Part shown: one piece after another, positions 24,080 to 34,667 of the stretch
Layout of the letters: the number at the start of each line of letters is the position of its first letter
How positions within the stretch are numbered: position 1 is the first letter of the stretch
DNA from: Sordaria brevicollis
Taxonomy: Eukaryota > Ascomycota > Sordariomycetes > Sordariales > Sordariaceae
NCBI GenBank assembly: GCA_033439795.1
Contig: JAUTDP010000006.1
Location: forward strand, 3,410,001-3,474,000
DNA length: 64,000 bases
Reading direction: 5' to 3'
The notes under the pieces: model-generated
The model's database searches: none
Told to the model about the DNA's origin: nothing
The model's input: only the letters and a program-made list of their open reading frames with translations
Position numbers and translations under genes: made by a program

Positions 24080-25552
24080 TGTTGACAAGGAGTATTACAG
24101 TTATACACTAGGAAGGGATCATATTGTAAATGGCAGAGAAGAAAAGCCGGTTGTGGGCGACCCTGCGCGCTCCGGTCTGTCCGTGTCGAGTCGGAAGTGG
24201 AATTGGTGATGATGGCGGTTTGGATGTTTTCGGTGTTGCAGTCAGTCACTGCAGCGGCTAGGAGTTGGACTTGGACCTTCAAGGTGCCATGCGACGCTTG
24301 GCGCACTGCCAATTGGATTTGGAACGAACTCCTGGCATAAGCATATATGAAGACATCTGCGCTGCACGGGCATACATGGTAAACGCTTAGACATGTCATG
24401 CATTAGGTATTCCCGATAAGGCTGATAGCTCAGGGCAGACTGCGGTAAGATAAGAAAAAGTGTCCGAGGCACAGCGGCATCCAGTCTCGTTCCTGCCCCT
24501 GGCGTGCCTTGCGTGCCTGCCGTGGCACCACCAGTTCCAGTTCGTTTGATGTTCCACTTCCCTTTTCATGCTTCCATTGCTTTTCTTCTTTTGTCCGGGA
24601 ATTTGAGGTTGTTCGTTCAACAACGCCGCGTCCGTTTGGCCCGTCGGCATCGGCGAACTTGTCAGCTTCCCGCTATCGACGCCACGTTGTGTTGACTGCC
24701 AATCGCTTGATGACCACACCCCAATTACCACCAAGTCAGGAGATGAGTTGCTGTCCATGACACTCACTGTCCATGATGTCGTCTTTCAGGTCACCACATT
24801 CTCTCCTTGTTTAATGCTCGTTATTCCACTTGTCGGAATCATCCCGGCGGTGTTAGCTCCGCCCACTGCTGGGGTCACTGGAGCACTGCACTGGGGGAAG
24901 CATGTGAAAAGCTGAAACTGTGCCAAATCTCCTTCGGGGCGCGAGCTGGAAGCGGCACAAATGCACAATGGACCCCCCGGCGAACCCTGTTGGTCTTCAA
25001 GAATCGGGTTGATGCCGACGGATCATGATGGCCAGTGGACCAGTGGACCAAGAATGGGGGCCGCCGGGGGGTCTTGATGCCATCGCGGGCTTGCTCGGAG
25101 CCATGGCCGGATCCACTCTTGCTAGGAAAAGAGCCTCTATCTGTTAGTGCCACCTCAATATTTGAGAGGGCACAATAACACCTCGGGACCTCTCCGCAAA
25201 CACTTGGTGATGCCGAGATCTACGCACCAAGAAATTACCTACACCTTACCGCCCACACCCACCGGGTCACTGACCCAATGGGTATATACCACAGGGCTGT
25301 CAGCTACAAGTGTATCCTCAGTCTTCTCTCGTCAGCTTACTCTCAGCTCATCATCACTGATTTGTTGTCTGGTTTGTTGTCGTTGTGGGAATCGAGAGTG
25401 GTTTATTTCATATAATATCTTGAACGTCTTCATCCTTTTGTCACTTTGTGTTTCTGTGTCACCACCATCCTCACCCCGACATGTCCACATTCTCACCATA
25501 ATCCACCAATCCCAAAGCTTCATTGATAGCTACACAAACAGCCACCACCACA
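24080..25552 (+). other. Intergenic, promoter of the ABC transporter
   Basis: This is the divergent region between the secretory protein (minus) and the ABC transporter (plus). No gene is convincing. T- and C-rich leader-like sequence occurs at about 25320-25550, up to the Kozak-like CACAATGG at the start. No perfect PDR-element palindrome was noticed. Confidence 0.4.
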
Positions 25553-28500
25553 ATGGCCGAACCGAGTGCCCCGGCACCCCGGGACGCCGCATCACATCCT
25601 CAAAATGAGATCCTTTCGAATACCACAGCATCAACTTCCGACATCGACGTCCAGAGTGCCGCCACAGCTCACGAACAAACCGGCCTCCACTCCTTCGTCG
25701 ACGGCGTGGCTGACACCGAGGAGCTCCAAAAGATAGCAACTACCCTTTCCCGTCATCGATCAGTCACCCACCCCCACGCACAAAATGATAACTTGGACCC
25801 TGCCCTCGATCCCGAAAGCGACCGTTTCGACTTGGCCAAGTGGGTGGAGGACTTCATCACCCATCTTCAACCAGAGGACCACGCCAAGGATGCCCACCCC
25901 AGCGTATCCTTTAGCAATCTCAGCGTCTTCGGTACCGGCTCCGAGCTCCAGTTGCAAGCCTCCGTCAGCGATGTCTTCACCTCCCTCTTCCGTCCTGGCG
26001 AGGTCTTCTCTTTCGGCAAGGCCAAGCCCAAGCAGATTCTTCACAACTTCAACGGCCTCCTCAAGAGTGGTGAACTTTTGGTTGTCCTTGGCCGTCCTGG
26101 CTCCGGATGCAGTACTTTTCTGAAGAGCATCTGTGGTGAACTCCACGGTCTTCATGTCGACGAAAAGTCTGCCGTCCACTACAATGGCATCCCTCAGCAT
26201 CAGATGGTCAAGGAGTTCAAGGGTGAGGTCGTCTACAACCAGGAGGTAGACAAGCACTTCCCCCATCTCACCGTCGGCCAAACCCTCGAGTTCGCAGCAA
26301 CCGTCCGTACCCCTGCCACTCGTATCGAGAACATGTCCAGGGCCGAGTACTGTCGCTACATGGCCAAGGTTGTCATGGCCATCTTTGGTCTCAGTCACAC
26401 CTACCACACCAAGGTCGGCGATGACTTCATCCGTGGTGTCTCTGGTGGTGAACGCAAACGTGTCAGTATCGCCGAAATGTTCCTCGCCGGAAGTCCCATC
26501 TGCGCCTGGGACAACAGCACCCGCGGTCTCGACTCGTCCAGCGCTCTCAAGTTCGTCCAGGCCCTGCGCATGTCCTCCAACATGGGTAACCACGCCCACG
26601 CTGTCGCCATCTACCAAGCCAGTCAGGCCATCTACGACGAGTTCGACAAGGCTACCGTGTTGTACGAGGGTCGGCAAATCTACTTTGGTCCGGCATCCAT
26701 GGCCAAGTCCTTCTTTGAGCGCCAGGGCTGGTACTGTCCACCTCGTCAGACCACCGGCGACTTCTTGACTGCCGTCACCAACCCCAACGAAAGACAGCCC
26801 CGTGAAGGCATGGAGAACAAGGTACCCCGTACCGCTGAAGACTTTGAGCGGTACTGGCAACAGTCTCCCGAGTACAAGGCTTTGCAGGAGGAGATTGAGC
26901 ATTACGAGCAACAGTTCCGTGGCGAGCGCAAGACCGAGGCCATTGCCCAGCTGCGTGAGCAAAAGGAACGTCGTCAGGCCAAGCATGTCAGGCCCAAGTC
27001 GCCTTATACCATCTCGTAAGATTCCTCGGACAAGATTCTTTAGTTCAGCATCCGCTAACCTCATCTGCAGTGTTGCCATGCAAATCAAAGCATGCACCGT
27101 CCGCGCCTACCAACGAATCTGGGGCGACCGAACCGCCACCTTCACAATGATGTTTGCCAACCTCGTCCTCGCTCTGATTATCGGATCCATCTTTTACGGA
27201 AACCCCGACGCTACCGCCGGCTTTGCAGGAAAGGGATCAGTCCTCTTCATGGCCATCTTGCTCAATGCCTTGACTGCCATCACCGAGATCAACTCCTTAT
27301 ACGCCCAACGTCCCATGGTGGAAAAGCATGCTTCCTTCGCCTTCTATCATCCTGCCTGCGAGGCTGCTGCCGGAATCGTTGCCGACATCCCCATCAAGTT
27401 TGCGACTGCCACCATCTTCAATATCCTGGTCTACTTCCTCGCTGGTCTTCGACGCGAACCGGGGCAATTCTTCCTGTACTTTATCGTCTCTTACCTATCC
27501 ACCTTCATCATGAGCGCCTTCTTCCGTACCATCGCCGCCAGCACCAAGACCGTCTCGCAAGCCCTCGCCCTGGCCGGTGTTTTGGTCCTCGCTCTGATCA
27601 TCTACACAGGTTACATTGTCCCAGTACCCGAGATGAAACCCTGGTTCGGCTGGATCCGATGGCTCAACCCCATCTTCTACGGCTTCGAGATTTTGATCGC
27701 CAACGAGTTTCACGGAAGGGAGTTCACCTGCTCCAGCATCGTCCCGCCCTACCCGAACCTGGTCGGCGATTCCTGGATCTGTGCTAGTACCGGTGCAGTC
27801 GCAGGCCGGGCCACTGTCTCCGGCGACGCCTACATGAAGGTTACCTACGGATACAGCTACTCCCACGTCTGGCGCAACTTTGGCATTCTCTGGGCTTTCC
27901 TGGTCGGCTTCATGGCGATTTACTTTTTGGCCACCGAGCTCAACTCGTCCAACACCAGCACCGCCGAGGCTTTGGTCTTCCGGAGAGGCCACGTTCCTCC
28001 CCGCTTGCAGCAAAAGGCCAAGGACGCCGAAAAGTCAGGCGATGCTAGCCTCAAGGGTCAGCTGGAACAGGAGGCGCCGCTGGATCCCAAGAGCTTGGTG
28101 GATCCGCAGACTGACGTCTTTACCTGGAAGGATGTGGTATATGATATTGACTACCAGGGCGGCCAGAGACGGTTGCTGGATCACGTTAATGGATGGGTTA
28201 AGCCGGGTACTTTGACGGCGCTTATGGGTGCTAGTGGTGCGGGAAAGACGACGCTTTTGAATGTTTTGGCGCAGCGGACGACGATGGGCGTGGTGACGGG
28301 TGATATGTTGGTTAACGGCACGCCGTTTGGTGCGGATTTTCAGAGACAGACGGGTTATGTGCAGCAGCAGGGTAGGTCCCCCTTTCGTCCTGGGTTTTTG
28401 ATGGTATACTGACATCGACACAGACCTCCACCTCGAGACCGCAACGGTCAGGGAAAGTCTTCGCTTCAGCGCCATGCTCCGCCGTCCCAAGACCGTCAGC

Positions 28501-30078
28501 AAGCAGGAAAAATACGACTACGTGGAAAAGGTCATCAAGATGCTGGGCATGGAAGACTATGCTGACGCCGTCGTCGGTGTTCCTGGCGAGGGTCTCAACA
28601 TTGAACAACGCAAGTTGCTCACCATTGGCGTCGAGCTCGTAGCCAAGCCCAAGCTCCTTCTCTTCCTCGATGAGCCCACCTCTGGTTTGGATTCCCAGTC
28701 TGCCTGGACAATCTGCGTCTTCCTTCGCAAGCTTGCCAACGCTGGCCAGGCCATTCTTTGCACCATTCACCAACCGAACGCTATCCTCTTCCAGCAATTC
28801 GACCGTCTCCTGTTCCTTGCTCCCGGTGGCAAGACCGTTTACTTTGGCCAGATTGGAGAGAACTCCAAGACCCTCCTCGAGTATTTCGAATCCAACGGCG
28901 CCCGCCCTTGCGGTGACCAAGAAAACCCTGCCGAGTACATGCTCGAAATCGTGGCCGATGGTACCAACGACAAGGGCGAAGAATGGCCATCAGTCTGGAA
29001 ATCCAGCTCCGAATACCAAAACGTCCTAAAGGAACTCGACACCATCCACTCCACCACCGCCGGCCAACCCCCCGCCCAAACCCAAGACCCCAATTACATC
29101 GCCTCCGAATTCGCCATGCCCCTCCCCTCCCAACTCTGGATCGTAACCAAACGCATCTTCCAACAATACTGGCGCATGCCGTCCTACATCATCGCCAAAC
29201 TTTTATTGGGTATCATGTCCGGCCTCTTCGTCGGCTTCACCTTTTACAAACCCCACTCCACCCTCGCCGGCATGCGCAACGTCATTTTTTCCGTCTTCAT
29301 GATAACCACCCTCTTCACCACCCTCGTGCAACAAATCCAGCCCTTATTCATCGTCCAACGCTCCCTGTACGAAGTCCGCGAGCGCCCCTCCAAAACCTAT
29401 TCCTGGAAAGCTTTTCTGTTCGCCAACATCACCGTTGAATTACCCTACCAAATCCTTACCGGGGTTTTAACCTACGCCTGCTTTTATTACCCCGTCGTCG
29501 GCGCCGGCCAGGCTTCGGATCGCCAGGGTTTGGTGCTGTTGTTCATGATCCAGCTGTTTGTTTACTCGTCTGCTTTTGCGCACATGACTATTGCTGTCCT
29601 GCCCGACGCGCAGGCTGCTTCGGGGGTGGTGATTCTGTTGACGATGATGTCCACCATCTTCTCCGGCGTCCTCCAGACGCGCATCGCCCTACCAGGGTTT
29701 TGGACTTTCATGTACCGTGTCAGCCCGTTTACATACTGGATAGGCGGTATCGTCTCCACCATGCTACACAATCGCAGCGTTACCTGTTCCCCGGAGGAGA
29801 CGATGACGTTCGATCCACCCCAGGGAATGTCGTGTGGGGGGTACCTAGCACCGATGTTCCAAATGGGTGCCCAAGGAGTACTACAAAACCCCGCCTCCAC
29901 CGAGGGGTGTAGGTACTGTGCGTTTGAGGTGGCGGATCAGTACCTGGTGGGCGTGGATATTTTTTGGGGGGAGAGGTGGAGGAATTGGGGACTTGTGTGG
30001 GCGTATGTGGTTTTTGATGTGCTGGTTGCGGTGGGGTTGTATTGGTTTTTTAGGGTTAGGGGGGTTGGGAGGAAGTAG
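25553..30078 (+). CDS. PDR-type (ABCG full-size) drug-efflux ABC transporter
   Basis: Three exons (25553-27015, 27071-28371, 28424-30078) encode 1472 residues, the usual length of yeast Pdr5/Candida Cdr1. The order is NBD1-TMD1-NBD2-TMD2. NBD1 has the fungal degenerate Walker [10 protein letters not shown] (about residue 180, Cys replacing Lys), a good signature [10 protein letters not shown] (about 296) and the altered Walker [17 protein letters not shown]2 has a canonical Walker [10 protein letters not shown] (about 874), the degenerate signature [12 protein letters not shown] (about 978) and canonical [10 protein letters not shown]. This asymmetry is normal for the family. Each half is followed by about six helices, and Cys-rich extracellular loops are present near VTCSPEE and CRYCAFEV. 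It should sit in the plasma membrane and export hydrophobic toxins, azoles or lipids at the cost of ATP. The exact PDR subgroup cannot be assigned by eye. Confidence 0.95.
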
Positions 30079-30929
30079 ACGTTAGTAAGGGGAGAGAGGG
30101 AAGGGGGAGAGGGGAAGGGGGGTGGAGGTTGGAGGAGAAGGGACGGGAGATGTAGGAGGAGAAGAGTGGAAGTTGAGGTTTAGTATGGGAAGAGCATGTT
30201 GCTGTTGAGAAATGTAGTAATGGTAATGGTAATGTCTGCTAGGATGTATAGACGATAGATGATAGATGGGGAGGGTACTATAGAATGTAAGATACCTTGA
30301 TCTGGACCTTCAATCTTGTGCCTTTTTCCGATCGATGGTGAAGTCTTGGACCTTAAGGAAAGCGACAGAAGAGCTGATGAATTCCTAGAAGCCAACGAAA
30401 AGAGCAAACTCGGATAGGGCAGCCTGAATACCTTACGCAAAAGAGGTGAAAGTGAATGGCAAGGCCAGAGAACGGGCCTTAACATCAAGAATTCCATCTC
30501 GGACGGGAGTCTTTCCCGGCTGACTGACTAACTGACCGAGTGGCTTGATGCGGCACTGACTTGTGTCCGATGGACGGGACCAATGATCGGCCCCTCTGTT
30601 CGGTCACTCACGGCAACAAAGCCGATTCGATCCTTCTGCTTCGGGACGGTAGCACCAGACCCGCTGCACTTTCCCCTCCGTAATCGGCTCTCCGCATTCT
30701 TGCTTACCTATTCTTTAATATCATCCCCGCGATGTTGTCTCCGGATGACTCCTCATAAGCTGAGCAACATTCAGCCTGCAAGCAGAACCTACCTCTAACC
30801 CTCGACCCTAGAGGTACCTACCTACCAAAGTGCACCCACTAACGCAATCAAGACCCGCCACCCATCAACAACAACCCACCCATACCAGGCACCTCAATCA
30901 TCACTACTAGAGGTAGTGTAGAGATCAAA
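30079..30929. other. Intergenic
   Basis: 3' flank of the ABC transporter (GA-rich at 30085-30180), then the upstream region of the PNPOx-like gene. It contains two copies of CTAGAGGTA (30807 and 30907), the first facing a TACCTCTA at about 30789 as a small inverted repeat. No gene is seen. Confidence 0.4.
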
Positions 30930-31817
30930 ATGGGCAAATTCTACACTCACCTTCCCCCCCATCTTGTTTCATGGATCCTCTCCCAACCCATCTTCTTCGT
31001 CTCTACCGCGCCCCTCTCCGCAAAGGGGCATATTAACGTTTCTCCCAAGGGGACTTTTCCCAACATCAACTCGTTCGGCTATATCTCCACCTCCCAGTCC
31101 CAGTCCCAGTCGTCCGATAAGCGGAAGCCCGTTGCTCAATTCTGGTACCTAGACCTCTCCGGCTCCGGCTCGGAAACCATTTCCCACCTCTACGAACCCT
31201 CCAATGCCCGTATTACAATCATGTTCTGTGAGTTTGCGCCCGATTCCGCGCCGCGCATAGTGAGGCTTTTTGGCCATGGACGGGTTCTGGAATGTGGAAC
31301 GGATAACTTCAAAAAGTGGACGAAGAAAGAGGGGGTGGAGGTGATTCCGGGTGCTAGATCGGTGGTGGTGGTGGAGGTGGAGTTGGTGGGGGATAGTTGT
31401 GGGTTCGCTGTGCCGGTTATGGAGTTTAGGGAGAGGAGGGAAGTGTTGTGTGAGTTGTGGAGGAAGAAGGTGAAGGTTAAGGGGGAGAGGGTTGAGGGGG
31501 GAAAAGGGGAGGAGACGATGGAGAGGTAGGTTGCCGCCCAAAAATGGGAGGGAAATGATGCTGACCAAGGACACAGATACTGGGCGTATAAGAATGCTTG
31601 GAGCTTAGATGGGTTACCGGGTATGGAAGTGGCGAGGAGGATAGGGGAGAAGGAGGGAATTAAGCCGATTGAAAAGATGGTTGGGCCTATGGCTAATGAT
31701 TTGCCGTGTGCGAGGAGGAAGAGGTATGGCGAGTCGAGCATTTGGACGGTAATATTGCAGGTGCTCTTAACGGCCATCGTGGTTCTAGTAGGCGAGAGAC
31801 TCTTGGGGTTTGCATAA
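30930..31817 (+). CDS. Pyridoxamine-5'-phosphate-oxidase-like FMN-binding protein with C-terminal membrane helix
   Basis: Two exons (30930-31525, 31577-31817) encode 278 residues. The intron is GTAGGT, CTGACC, CACAG, phase 2. MGKFYTHLPPHLVSWIL, SQPIFFVSTAPLS, GHINVSPKG, FWYLDLSGSGSETISHL, RITIMFCEF, PRIVRLFGHG and SCGFAVPVM follow the split-barrel flavin-binding family seen in many fungi, whose substrates are unknown. After the domain there is a charged linker and, unusually, a hydrophobic C-terminus (SIWTVILQVLLTAIVVLVGE) that could anchor it to a membrane. The stop is 64 bp from the stop of the convergent dehydrogenase gene, so the 3' UTRs probably overlap. Confidence 0.85.
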
Positions 31818-31880
31818 CGGTCATACAATCCTATTTTCCACTCTTCCAAATTCTAACCATTTCCCCAACCCCAAGCCCAA

Positions 31881-32672
31881 TCACCAAGGAACCCTCCCCC
31901 CCTCCCACCCAAAAAACCCCCCATTATCCTCCCTCTCCAACCCATGTAAAACCTTCAACTGCCCCCTCACACTCTCCTCCGGACTCAGTACCGCCCCTTG
32001 CCCACCCATATCCGTCCTCACCCACCCCGGATCCATCACCACCACCACCGCCCCCTTCAACCCCCCCTCCCTCCTCAAATCCCCCGCCAGATGCAAACTC
32101 AACATATTCAACGCCGCTTTACTAATCGAGTAACCCGCGCACTGCCTCCCCCCCTCCCCTTCCACCGTCCTCTGTAGTGATCCCAAGCCAGAAGACATAT
32201 TTTGCACTCGCACATTCTCGCTCAGCAACTCCTGCTGCAACAAAAACTCGACGAGCTTGGCGGGGCCGAGGACGTTGGTTTTGATACTTGTTAACAAATC
32301 GTCGGGGGCGAGTTGGAGGGAGGAGTTTTGGGGGGAGAGGTTGATGGCTGCGTTGTTGATTATGTAGTCGATTTTCTTTCCGTCGGACTCGAAGGAAAGG
32401 GAGGAAAGAGAGGAAGGAGAGGAAAGAGAGGAAAGAAGGGAGCGAGCGGATTTGGCGAAGTCGCGGATGGAGGAGAGGGAGGAGGTGTCGCATTCGAGGA
32501 TGTGTACGTGGGAGTTGGAGGAGGAGGAGGAGGCGAGAGACTTCAAAGCGGAGTGGTCTTTGGATGTGGAGCGGACGAGAGCGAGGATGGTGTTGTCGGG
32601 GGACTGAGAGAGTTGGCGGATGAATTCGAGGCCGATGCCGCGGTTGGCGCCGGTGATGACGTAGGTGGGCAT
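31881..32672 (-). CDS. Short-chain dehydrogenase/reductase (SDR)
   Basis: One exon, 263 residues, classical SDR. The cofactor motif TGANRGIG is at residues 7-14, NNAA at 106-109, a catalytic Ser in NMSSG (160-161), and YSISK with Tyr181 and Lys185. PGWVRTDMGG closes the fold. The Arg after TGAN and the region ALVRSTSKD are compatible with NADP(H). Residues about 76-95 form a Ser/Leu-rich insert encoded by a GGAAAGAGAGGA-type repeat. Such proteins resemble the sniffer/carbonyl-reductase group, but the substrate is unknown. The gene is intronless and convergent with the PNPOx-like gene. Confidence 0.88.
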   Translation of the reverse strand: MPTYVITGANRGIGLEFIRQLSQSPDNTILALVRSTSKDHSALKSLASSSSSNSHVHILECDTSSLSSIRDFAKSARSLLSSLSSPSSLSSLSFESDGKKIDYIINNAAINLSPQNSSLQLAPDDLLTSIKTNVLGPAKLVEFLLQQELLSENVRVQNMSSGLGSLQRTVEGEGGRQCAGYSISKAALNMLSLHLAGDLRREGGLKGAVVVVMDPGWVRTDMGGQGAVLSPEESVRGQLKVLHGLEREDNGGFFGWEGGRVPW

Positions 32673-33516
32673 CTTTGGTGTTTTGTGTTGGGGCGATGGT
32701 GATGGTGGAAGACTTTGGGTGGTTGTAGTTGACAGAAAACGTCAAGGGTGAAAGAACAGATGAACCCAGAGAGGACAGCCCTTCTTGTAGATGTATCCCG
32801 CTGCCCCGTACTCCTCCCGTTGTCCCGGAAAAAGCGAGGACCGCCACAACCGGAGACCGGCAAGATGGGCCGGATCTACACAGTGACGGAGGGGTAGAGC
32901 TACGTGGAGAACATCCGAGGGCCCACCCGGCAGATCACTAGTGCAAGTGTCGTGTACTTCTTGCTTTGCATGACGCCATGTTCGTATCCCAGATATAGTC
33001 TAAGGTTTTCTAATGATAATAACGGGCTGGTTGAAGTTTGAGTAGAGAAATCCAATGTGTTTGATTTCTAGGTAGGTTATGTTCGACTTGTTGTTGTATG
33101 TACAGAGAAAAGGTGATTAAAGAGTGTACTTGTTCCTCCCCACGCGCCTCCATGCAGTTGTGTTGTTTCCAGGTTGTTTCCAGTGCCCGTGTCCCTCTCG
33201 CCATCGCCGAACTCCTTCCCATCTACTATCCTCTTCCTCTTCCTCTCCTCTCTTCATCTCTTTCCCACTCCCGCTTCCACTCTCTCGCCCGGTCCCAACT
33301 CCCTCTCCCAATCCCCTATGTGATCCTCCTTTCACCTTGCTCCTCTGCCCCTCCACAACCCTTCTGGACATCCCCCCAGGCACTGCAAATGGTTCTTCTT
33401 CTCAACCCCCTAGAGGTAACTCCAATCTACCACCTTACTTATCAGCCCCTGCCCTCTTCCCTCTAACATTCTCCTTATAGGTAATGGATAATAGGACTCA
33501 CCAACCCTCTCAGAGC
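32673..33516. other. Intergenic
   Basis: It holds the promoter of the dehydrogenase (minus) and the 3' flank of the six-Cys secreted protein (minus). CT-rich sequence occurs at 33225-33330. One CTAGAGGTA is at 33410. No gene is accepted. Confidence 0.35.
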
Positions 33517-33903
33517 TTAAAACTTCCAAGGACAAGTAACCCTATACCCCCTCACCCCCCCCTCAGGACTCCAGCAACCCCCCGCGCCACTAACAATCCC
33601 GCTATCAGAGCAGTTATACGTGCTATACACAGTCAACTGGCACCGGGGATCCATAAACTCCATGTCGAGGCTCTGGTAGACGGCGCCGGCGTAAAAGTTG
33701 CGGCAGTGGTTGCTCTCGGTTCCCGCGGGGAACTCGACGGCGGGGAACTTGATGTGGTCGATGGGGCATTGGCGGTCGAGGGCGAAGGTGACTTTGCCCA
33801 TGACTTCGGTGTACTTGAGGCTGTTGTCGGTGGGGGCGGCGGAGACGGACACCGGAGAGAGGGCGGCGGCGAGGAGGAGGGGGAGGGTGGTGAGGAGGTG
33901 CAT
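33517..33903 (-). CDS. Small secreted six-cysteine protein
   Basis: One exon, 128 residues. A clear signal peptide (MHLLTTLPLLLAAALSPVSVSA, cleavage about residue 22) is followed by a mature part with exactly six Cys in the contexts RQCPID, NHCRNF, RCQLTV, YNCSDS, GGCWSP and VTCPW, enough for three disulfides. One NCS glycosylation site is present. The size and Cys content fit an effector-like or surface protein, but I do not recognise a family and no killing or enzyme motif is visible. The gene stands alone between the dehydrogenase and the kinase-like gene. Confidence 0.75.
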   Translation of the reverse strand: MHLLTTLPLLLAAALSPVSVSAAPTDNSLKYTEVMGKVTFALDRQCPIDHIKFPAVEFPAGTESNHCRNFYAGAVYQSLDMEFMDPRCQLTVYSTYNCSDSGIVSGAGGCWSPEGGVRGYRVTCPWKF

Positions 33904-34667
33904 TTTTGGCTGTTGGTTGGTTTGGTTGGTAAAGGAGTGTGGTGAAGTTGGTTTTGCTTTTGATTGGGTTGTTGTTGTTGTTTGTTGTTTGTTGTGATGA
34001 TGAGAAGAAGGATGGACAGAGAGGAGGATGGGGATGGAAGGTTCTTATAGATCTTTGTGATCATCGAGATTGGCATGATTCTCGATCTGTCCAGTCTTCT
34101 CCAGGTCTCAACACCCCTTTCTCCTAAACCACCCATTCACATCTCGTATCGTGGCGGGCCATTCCGCTTACACTGTCGATCAACGTTGAGGCTCAAAGTA
34201 GGTGTCACTATTTTTGCGTATGGGGGAGCATTGGAAATGTTTGGGAGGATCTGGTGATATGGCGTGTGGGGTTGAAGCTTGTTTCGCTTGGCTGGTGATT
34301 GACATGAGCTAGAATCGCTACAAGGTCAAGCGAACAACAAGCTCCAATGCACTGACCATCTGTCGCCATCATGGATATGGCATTCTCGGAGTATCTCGTG
34401 GTTGGTGTAATTACCTCCTTTGCACACCGCGTTCACCGCTAGCTAAGACGGTAAAGGTGGTGAAAGGAGAGCAAAAGGGAAGCGAAAGGCGAGTGAAAGG
34501 GGCATGTCAACAAACGCCAAGACAACAAGCACTGATGCAAATTGGCAATCCGGTAGGAAAAGAGATCGGCAAACAGGAATGACATAATAACAACAGAAGT
34601 CTTTTAACGAGAACGCTAACAGCAACAAAAGAAAATGACAAGAATGTCTGGTATCTCAAAACTAAAG
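33904..34667. other. Intergenic
   Basis: Upstream region of the secreted protein and 3' flank of the APH-like gene. No gene or structured element was seen. Confidence 0.35.

Noticed and set aside
25760..27097. Long minus-strand open frame (445 codons) opposite the ABC transporter
   Set aside because: Same explanation; the plus strand has unmistakable transporter motifs.
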